A DNA stretch of 64,000 nt, from positions 62,001 to 126,000 of the forward strand of contig JAOPHQ010000573.1 of assembly GCA_030340625.1 (NCBI GenBank), given 5' to 3'. A program made the translations under genes and the position numbers. Source of the stretch: Merluccius polli (Eukaryota > Chordata > Actinopteri > Gadiformes > Merlucciidae). Under the pieces are notes generated by a model. That model was not told the origin of the DNA. It made no database searches and saw only the letters and a program-made list of their open reading frames with translations. Shown here piece after piece: positions 57,321 through 64,000 of the stretch. Position 1 is the first letter of the stretch, and the number at the start of each line of letters is the position of its first letter.

Positions 57321-58974
57321 GTGTGTGCGTGCGTGCATCCGTGCGTGCCTATGTATCCATCATTCAATTGTATACCTATAAAATTGGAATATCTCGCCTA
57401 CATGTACCACAGTCTATTGCACATTATTCCCCAGAAGCCAAAGGGAGAGTTTGGTGACCCATCAGCCTTTCCAGGTGGACAAGGTCATGTCACATCACCC
57501 TCGCCCCTCACAGCGGGGGGTATCGATTGGTGGAGCAAGTTCATTTACCCCCCACAGCAGGGCCAGTGTGTCCAAACGCCCTTCAGGTCCTTGTCTTGTT
57601 CCACCTAATGGAATAATATAGACAATGACCTTGAGAGGAGAAGCAGAGAGGGTGGGGAGGGGGGGGGGGGGATGCCTTCAACACATGAATTCATAAGCTC
57701 CATATATATCACTGGTAGGCCGGCTAATTAAAGTCACTATGACAGTAGTAGACCTTTTCATTCGATCAAAGATTGCTTTATCGCCCTCTTGTGGCGATGG
57801 TTTTCCTCACAATTCCTTTCTGAAATATTGCAGGTGGAGATGTGGTCCTGATCATCGCTCTCTAAAATGATTGACCTTGGGGGACGGCACCTTCGCCAGT
57901 GCTGCCCTTACCCCCTGGGACTCCCTCACTTCATAACTTATAAACTCCCTGACTCACTCATAACATTCAAAACTAAACTCAAAACCCACCTCTTTAAAAT
58001 GACTTGTTTACTCCCAGTCCCGGTCTACAAACTACCATTCTCTTTCTGCTTTTTGTTCTATTTTTATCGTCCTCTTTTATCCACCATACCACTTGATTGT
58101 ATGCATGTTATGTGTATATATTCTGTTTTTCTGTTTTTTATATTTTTCTTAAATGAATGCACACAGACACAATAACAATAACTTGTGGATAAAATGACCT
58201 GCTCCAGATATTTCCCTCTCGTTTCGTAATGTTTTCCCATTGATTTATTTTCAAAATCAAATGCATACAAACATTCCCCTTTTCCATGCAGCAATTTCAG
58301 ACACAAGGGGTTTTGTTTCTGCGATGGAAAGAGATGATCCCACTGTAGTTTCTCCCACATTGTCCCCCGACAGGTCCCTGGTGTGTCCCTGACAACCTGA
58401 CAACCTGACTCTGGGGACTTTCCAGAGCTAGAATGTGCCTCATTATGATGAAGAAAACCCTGCATTGTTCTTGCCATCCACCTCCCAGCAGGCGTAGTGT
58501 AAAAGTGTTGCGAGGGGATAATGTGAAACCCATAGCCTACTTCTAAAGGGAAATATGATATCAGTTAGCTAATTAGCTCATGCTCATCCACCTTCATTCA
58601 AGTGAACAGTTTTTTTTGTGAAAACAGAAAGAAAGTTGAAAGAGCGGACAGGGAAGCGTGGAGCACAAGTATAATTTTTAATCATGACATATGTACAGAA
58701 CAGAAGAACCGCTATTTGAGTCTTTTTTGGTCTGGGGCTTAATGTGTCTCATTAAAGAAAATCAATCATTAGGAAAGCTGATATATCACAGTTGTTTAAC
58801 TGTCTAATACACTTCTAAGGTTAAAGTACCACAATCCACTGACTGTTTTAAAAAAGGTCTTAAGACATTTCTTTTTAGCAAAGCTTTTGGTCCCCTCTAG
58901 ATGTTTTTTGTTTGTTTGTTTTTAACCTGTAGCACTTTGAGATCCTCTGATGAAAAGCGCAGTATAAATATAAT

Positions 58975-59008
<34 letters not shown>

Positions 59009-59020
59009 GGTTAAAGTATG
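57321..59020 (+). mobile_element. Two LINE 3' ends in otherwise empty sequence
   Basis: At about 57885-58010 the plus strand encodes LPDSLITFKTKLKTHLFK, the C-terminal end of an L2/CR1-like LINE protein. At about 58845-59008 a second relic has GGTCTTAAGACATTTCTTTT followed by GATGAAAAGCGCAGTATAAA and an ATT tract, a typical LINE tail. Poly-G lies at 57660-57671. Between them I see nothing else. Confidence 0.6.
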
Positions 59021-60755
59021 CCTACAGAAGGAGGACACACCTAGAACTATGCCTACTAGTTAAAACAGCATTTTGATTCAGTAAAAAATATCTGAATACA
59101 GCAATACTAAACTAACTACCAATCACTCCTTCTGTAGAAACATTAAATGTTTATTTGTTGACAGCATCAGCAGCACTACTTCACCATTCATTTCATATTA
59201 TTGAAATCTCTTGGCCAATATTTCATATTAATATAGGACATCAGTCATATTTAAGCCATTCTTGTATACATTGGTCCAACCCTGTCTCATCAAAATTACG
59301 TTCCCAGGGAACTATTCGGCATTCTCAATTACGTTTGTCTGAAAACGTATTTTGTCCGTGATTACGTTTCATTGAACGTATCGCAAATACGTTCGTTCTC
59401 AGCCTATTTTTTGCCATTTATTTACCTATAGAATTATGTTTGGTTGAAACGTATCCCAGATATGTTAAATGTCAACATATATCATATTATTGTCATTAAG
59501 GCATATTTCCCTTTCGGGGAACGTTTCATTTAACGTATTTTGTCCCTGATTACGTCTTGAATCTGAATTGAGCATATGTTTTGTTATTTATTTACCTCTT
59601 GGATAATTTACATTGAATTGAAACGTATCCTCAATAGGCTACGTTAAATATCGATAACACATTTGTCGGGGGCGGGGGGCGGTCCGGGGCTGGGGGGGGG
59701 GGGGGGGGGGGGTCCGGTCCAGGTCCCTGGACTGGGAGCATTCCCAGTCCAGCACAGTTAGAAATGTAAGCTTTTATATTTAGGATAAGATATATTTTAC
59801 TGTAAGATGGACATTATTATACGTCACGCGCAACACGTAGGCCTATCCTGACGTTGATCCAAAGTGCCAAACGTAGAGGGGTTACAATAATGGCCCTTAA
59901 ATTGTATGACTGTTACATTTTTCTGCCTATTCTTTTCCCATGGTTTTGCGTCCAAGTCACGTGACTTTCAAGATTCACGTGACTTTTTCAGATTCCACAG
60001 GACTCCCTTGTGACGTCACTCCGTCTGACGGATCAAACCCTCGCCCACTACACGTCTGAGGTTGATTTGCTGATCAACACATTATTCCGTGGCAGCGGGA
60101 GAAACTAATGTTGACAAAGTGACGAGTTACGATCGGATGTTTGTCCTATTGGTTAGTTACTCGATGTTTTCTCTCTCTGATTCCTGCACCATGTTTCAAT
60201 GACGTCAGGTTGCTAGGGGCTACAGCTGACAGACGCCGTGACCACCTGGGAGGACCTATCAGCCGGAAGTACTGTCCTTACTGTACTACTGTTTATGTTA
60301 TAATGTCATAATATTGTTGACAATAAAAAAAATAAAAATAAAACTATTATTGTCCCACACCACAATGTATGGCCCACAAGGTGAACTCCAAACAATTCAT
60401 GTTTATCCAATTCATGGACAAACAAAGCAGCTGGAAACACGTCTAAAACACTTGAAATAGAATGTAGCCTATATTTATATTTTTACAACATCAATCTCCC
60501 TATTATATGAACAAAATATGATCAGGTTATACTTTCTCTCTTGAAAACGGGCAAAACGCTAACCCTAACCCTAACCAGGAAAATGAATTTAAAAAACTAC
60601 AAACGTTCGGAAAATGCAATACACTCAAGTGTGCGGCGCCATGTTTTTTCCGCCATTTTTTTTGTAGGCTAGTTCTAAAATGTTTAGTTTACGTTTTCCC
60701 TATTATGTGAAAATGTGTCAAGGAACTTCGCAAGTGTATTATATGTTTTAGGGAC
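59021..60755. other. No gene; ACGT-rich repeat and poly-G
   Basis: At 59280-59640 the motifs ATTACGTTC, AACGTATTTTGTCC and GAAACGTATCC recur, in a pattern of a known type of fish interspersed repeat, probably a MITE, whose ends I cannot set. A G-rich block lies at 59668-59712. At 60559-60577 CTAACCCTAACCCTAACC is a three-unit telomere-like motif. No exon found. Confidence 0.4.
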
Positions 60756-61469
60756 CGGGGGGTCCGTGTACGAAGTATAATTCATTTACAGTTGTTCACG
60801 TTGTATAATGAAAAAGGCCAGTTTCGGGGGTATTGCGTATTTTCATTGTCCGAGACGTGCAATGCAATTCAGCGCGCCAAAGCGTCAGCTTGTTCCATTA
60901 TCCAAGTTGTACAATGAAAATTGAACAAGGAAGTGGAGAGCCGGAAACAGAGACAGCTCGCCTTCAAAGTAAAGCTCGCCTTATAAGTAAAAGTCGTGCG
61001 TTTTGAAGCGTGAATTTAATTTAAGGAGCGCTAAACTAAATAAATAAACAAATAGCCTCAATCAGGGGTCTTCAACGCTTTCCAGGCCAAGGACCCCCAA
61101 ACTGATAGAGAGATGGAGCGGGGACCCCCTACTTATGTTGTGTAAAATTGTGTTTTATATTAAACTGGTCCTATAGTGCCATGTATAAATGTACCTTGTT
61201 ATTGTGCATTCAATACTAAGATATTGAAATAATACACAGGTTCATATATTCATGTGCAAGGTACAGTGAGTAGGGTGGCCATGCCACTGCCATTCATAAA
61301 CATAACGTAGCGTCCGCCAGGACGCGTTGGAAAGACGACGCAGTGCTGTTCAGCAAACAACATTTATTGCTGCAACAGAACAGGTTACTGTCGGCCGTAA
61401 CCACGCCAAAACAACTCCAACATAAAGTTAGCCGTAACTCTCTCATATGTTCCTCGCGCTCAACCCAGG

Positions 61470-61550
<81 letters not shown>

Positions 61551-61843
61551 ACGCACGCGCACTCACACAGCCCTCATTCCGTCAAAAACTACAACACCAC
61601 ACCGGATCTAGAGCGGAAACAAAACAGGCACGCCGCACACACTTGTTTAAGAGTAGTAGACATTACGTTTTGAGTGGATGGCGAGCGCGAGACGCCGAAA
61701 TGGATGCCAATAATATTCTGAATGGAAAGTTTACTTTTAAAAAGTTGCCAAATGGTTCCATTGACAAGACCAAAGTGATCTGTGTGTTTTGTCGTTGTGA
61801 ACTGAGCTATCATCGCAGCACGTCCAGTCTGAAATACCACTTG
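60756..61843. repeat. 2.8-kb near-palindrome, left arm
   Basis: This arm pairs with 62512-63544 in reverse orientation with high identity. Outer limit GGTCCGTGTACGAAGTATAA at 60761. It contains, from outside in, a non-repetitive flank, a hAT-type end CAGGGGTCTTCAACGC at 61063, a CA tract at 61471-61545 and the start of a BED-finger frame at 61700. The CA tract is longer here than in the right arm (about 75 against 40 bases). Confidence 0.9.
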
Positions 61844-61936
61844 CAATATCAAGCATTTTACTGTACCATTTTGGAGAAATTCAACAATAAAAGTCCCATA
61901 TGTGTACCTTCGGATAGCACAATTGCATATATTTGA
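61700..61936 (+). pseudogene. BED zinc-finger fragment of hAT transposase (left)
   Basis: The frame from ATG 61700 encodes MDANNILNGKFTFKK, then VICVFCRCELSYHRSTSSLK and YHL, the N-terminal BED-type finger (C-x2-C with downstream His) of hAT/ZBED proteins. It then runs into unrelated spacer and stops at 61936. The catalytic domain and dimerisation region are absent. The frame is also open upstream to 61343 across the CA tract, but that part (HTHTHT) is not credible protein. Confidence 0.7.
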
Positions 61937-62511
61937 ACTGCTGTAAAATCACTTTGCTCAATATTCCCACAATGTGAACTCCAAACAATTCATGTATTTA
62001 CAGTAGTTCAAATATATGAAATTGTGCTATCTGAAGGTACACATATGGGACTTTTATTGTAGAATATCTCCAAAATGGTACAGTAAAAATGCTTGATATT
62101 GCATGTGGGTGTAGTCCTACATGTGTACAAGTCAAATATACCACCCATAGCCAGGGAATATTGAGCAAAGTGATTTTACAGTAGTTCAAATATAACAAAA
62201 CATGCCACTTGGAGGCACAAATATGGGACTTTTAGTTTGGCATTTCTCCACATTGTTGCAATAAAGATACTTGATATTAAGTTTTTCATTCATCATGGGC
62301 GCATGAAACACTAATACAACATATTTCATTTAAATGTAGGTTTTAATTAGCTTACTGTTCTTAATAGGTACATTTATTTTGAAAAACCGGAAGTGAATAC
62401 GCGGTTTCTCCGCTTCTACCGTAATGCTGAGAATATTTGTACACTCGAAATATAAGTGCGGCTCATTTGACCACGGTGATCGGAGGAACGGCTGGCTTGA
62501 CCGCAGTCCAT
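61844..62511. repeat. Palindrome spacer with its own inverted repeats
   Basis: A block with CCCATATGTGTACCTTCGG at 61897 and its inverted copy with GAAGGTACACATATGGGAC at 62033 make a second, inner hairpin (about 61844-61965 and 61990-62103). A third, diverged copy follows in the same orientation as the second at 62175-62285 (GGCACAAATATGGGACTTTT). Confidence 0.75.
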
Positions 62512-62655
62512 CAAGTGGTATTTCAGACTGGACGTGCTGCGATGATAGCTCAGTTCACAACGACAAAACACACAGATCACTTTGGTCTTGTCAATGGAAC
62601 CATCTGGCGACTTTTTAAAAGTAAACTTTCCATTCAGAATATTATTGGCATCCAT
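62416..62655 (-). pseudogene. BED zinc-finger fragment of hAT transposase (right)
   Basis: Minus-strand frame from ATG 62655. It encodes the same BED-finger segment as the left copy with two changes (KKSPDG for KKLPNG), then diverges after SLKYHL and stops at 62416. It points toward the centre of the palindrome, opposite to the left copy. No catalytic domain follows. Confidence 0.7.
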
Positions 62656-62784
62656 TTCGGCGTCTCGCGCTCGCCATCCACTCAAAACGTAACGTCTACT
62701 ACTCTTAAACAAGTGTGTGCGGCGTGCCTGTTTTGTTTCCGCTCTAGATCCGGTGTGGTGTTGTAGTTTTTGACGGAATGAGGG

Positions 62785-62829
<45 letters not shown>

Positions 62830-63544
62830 CCTGGGTTGAGCGCGAGGAACATATGAGAGAGTTACGGCTAACTTTATGTTGGAGTTGTTTTGGCGTGGTT
62901 ACGGCCGACAGTAACCTGTTCTGTTGCAGCAATAAATGTTGTTTGCTGAACAGCACTGCGTCGTCTTTCCAACGCGTCCTGGCGGACGCTACATTATGTT
63001 TATGAATGGCAGTGGCATGGCCACCCTACTCACTGTACCTTGCACATGAATATATGAACCTGTGTATTATTTCAATATCTTAGTATTGAATGCACAATAA
63101 CATGGTACATTTATACATGGCACTATAGGACCAGTTTAATATAAAACACAATTTTACACAACATAAGTAGGGGTTCCCGCTCCATCTCTCTATCAGTTTG
63201 GGGGTCCTTGGCCTGGAAAACGTTGAAGACCCCTGATTGAGGCTATTTGTTTATTTATTTAGTTTAGCGCTCCTTAAATTAAATTCACGCTTCAAAACGC
63301 ACGACTTTTACTTATAAGGCGAGCTTTACTTTGAAGGCGAGCTGTCTCTGTTTCCGGCTCTCCACTTCCTTGTTCAATTGTCATTGTACAACTTGGATAA
63401 TGGAACAAGCTGACGCTTTGGCGCGCTGAATTGCATTGCACGTCTCGGACAATGAAAATACGCAATACCCCCGAAACTGGCCTTTTTCATTATACAACGT
63501 GAACAACTGTAAATGAATTATACTTCGTACACGGACCCCGGGGA
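62512..63544. repeat. 2.8-kb near-palindrome, right arm
   Basis: This is the reverse complement of the left arm from CAAGTGGTATTTCAGACTGG to ATACTTCGTACACGGACC at about 63520-63537. Small differences in both arms (for example TGGAAAACGTT against CGCTTTCCA) show independent change after duplication. Confidence 0.9.
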
Positions 63545-64000
63545 GCACATTTATTTAGTCAGATTTCATTTTTACTATTGTTAATTGGGTGAAATCTGGT
63601 TTTGACCTTACCCAGTAGCGCCCCCTAATGGTTTGGCAAAGGCCACAAAGGACATGATAGAAGAAGTCAAGAGCTTTCCAAAAATGTTTTCCCCATGTTT
63701 GTATCACATTGTGTTGCTTTTCTGTAAGCCTTTAAAAGAGCCTTAGGTTCAAGGTTCAAAGGGCATTCCTGAGGGGCAGGAACCATCCAGAATGTCCACA
63801 GTGGCAGATCTGTATTCTGCAGCTCAAGACCTTTCCAATGGTGTCTTCATTGTCATCCTACGACAAAGTTTCATTTTTATCTGCTCACTGAGAAGGCACT
63901 TAGCCTACTGATGTGTACTTTCTCAGAGCCTATATAGAGCCAAGATGGATAAAATCACTAAAACATATTTTAAGGGATATTTAGTGGCAAAATGTGTTCA
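63545..64000. other. No feature seen
   Basis: Moderate AT content, no frame over 60 codons, no repeat recognised up to the window end. Confidence 0.4.

Larger units (their letters stand above)
61063..63235. mobile_element. hAT-type fold-back element with two 5' ends
   Basis: Begins CAGGGGTCTTCAACGC at 61063 and ends AACGTTGAAGACCCCTG at 63235. The ends resemble a common vertebrate hAT family. Because the flanks outside the ends are also inverted copies, no normal target duplication is present; the structure arose by inverted duplication of a hAT 5' part together with its flank. The centre (61844-62511) does not hold a transposase. Confidence 0.7.

Noticed and set aside
60559..60577. Telomere-like CTAACCC repeats
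   Set aside because: Only three units in the middle of a window with flanking unique DNA; too short to claim an interstitial telomere.
61343..61699. Upstream extension of the BED-finger frame through a (HT)n stretch
   Set aside because: The extension translates a CA microsatellite that differs in length between the arms, so it cannot be conserved protein.

Overview
The window is vertebrate nuclear DNA, almost certainly from a teleost fish. It has spliced genes with GT-AG introns, long dinucleotide and tetranucleotide tracts, and a dense load of fish-type transposons: LINEs with the (TTGAA)n 3' tail typical of fish L2, RTE/Rex3-like LINEs ending in GATG repeats, Tc1/mariner, piggyBac and hAT elements. 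I see no bacterial, viral or organellar genes, no rRNA, no intact tRNA gene and no CRISPR array.

Three host genes can be read exon by exon, all between about 31.9 and 52.0 kb. DIPK1B (FAM69B) is on the plus strand: five coding exons from 31940 to 37999, 433 codons, an ER-membrane divergent kinase with an EF-hand loop. MRPS2 (mitochondrial uS2m) is on the minus strand: four coding exons from 42283 to 40642, 268 codons. PPP1R26 is on the minus strand: one 1086-codon coding exon, 48785 to 45525, preceded by a CpG-rich probable promoter and first exon at about 50.7-52.0 kb. The human orthologues of all three lie on 9q34.3, so this is a piece of conserved synteny. The genes do unrelated jobs (secretory-pathway kinase, mitochondrial translation, PP1 regulation).

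Layout. 1-6.0 kb: two hAT copies, two fragments of an RTE-like LINE and two copies of a low-copy unit with an internal minisatellite. 6.0-16.3 kb: a large inverted-repeat structure (arms 6761-8074 and 11744-13069) around an L2-like LINE that carries a TTAA-flanked MITE; next to the left arm is a stray copy of DIPK1B exon 1; on the right a tandem array of about 950-bp units. 16.3-31 kb: purine-rich satellite, MITEs, tetranucleotide arrays, L2 3' ends, and a minus-strand LINE with a 2A-like motif that has been split by a piggyBac remnant. 31-52 kb: the gene core, with MITEs and hAT elements in DIPK1B intron 4 and a Tc1-like element just downstream. 52-64 kb: AT/CT microsatellites, a LINE remnant, a second Tc1-like element, LINE 3' ends, and a 2.8-kb near-palindrome made of two inward-facing hAT/BED-finger 5' ends.

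The observations I find most worth checking are the second DIPK1B exon 1 with a usable splice donor 24 kb upstream, the hAT palindrome at the right end, the two upstream ORFs packed against the PPP1R26 start, the DD36E spacing of the two Tc1-like transposases, and the paired elements that carry a helicase-like N-terminus. None of these proves a new system; exon calls come from splice signals and recalled protein families, not from RNA data.
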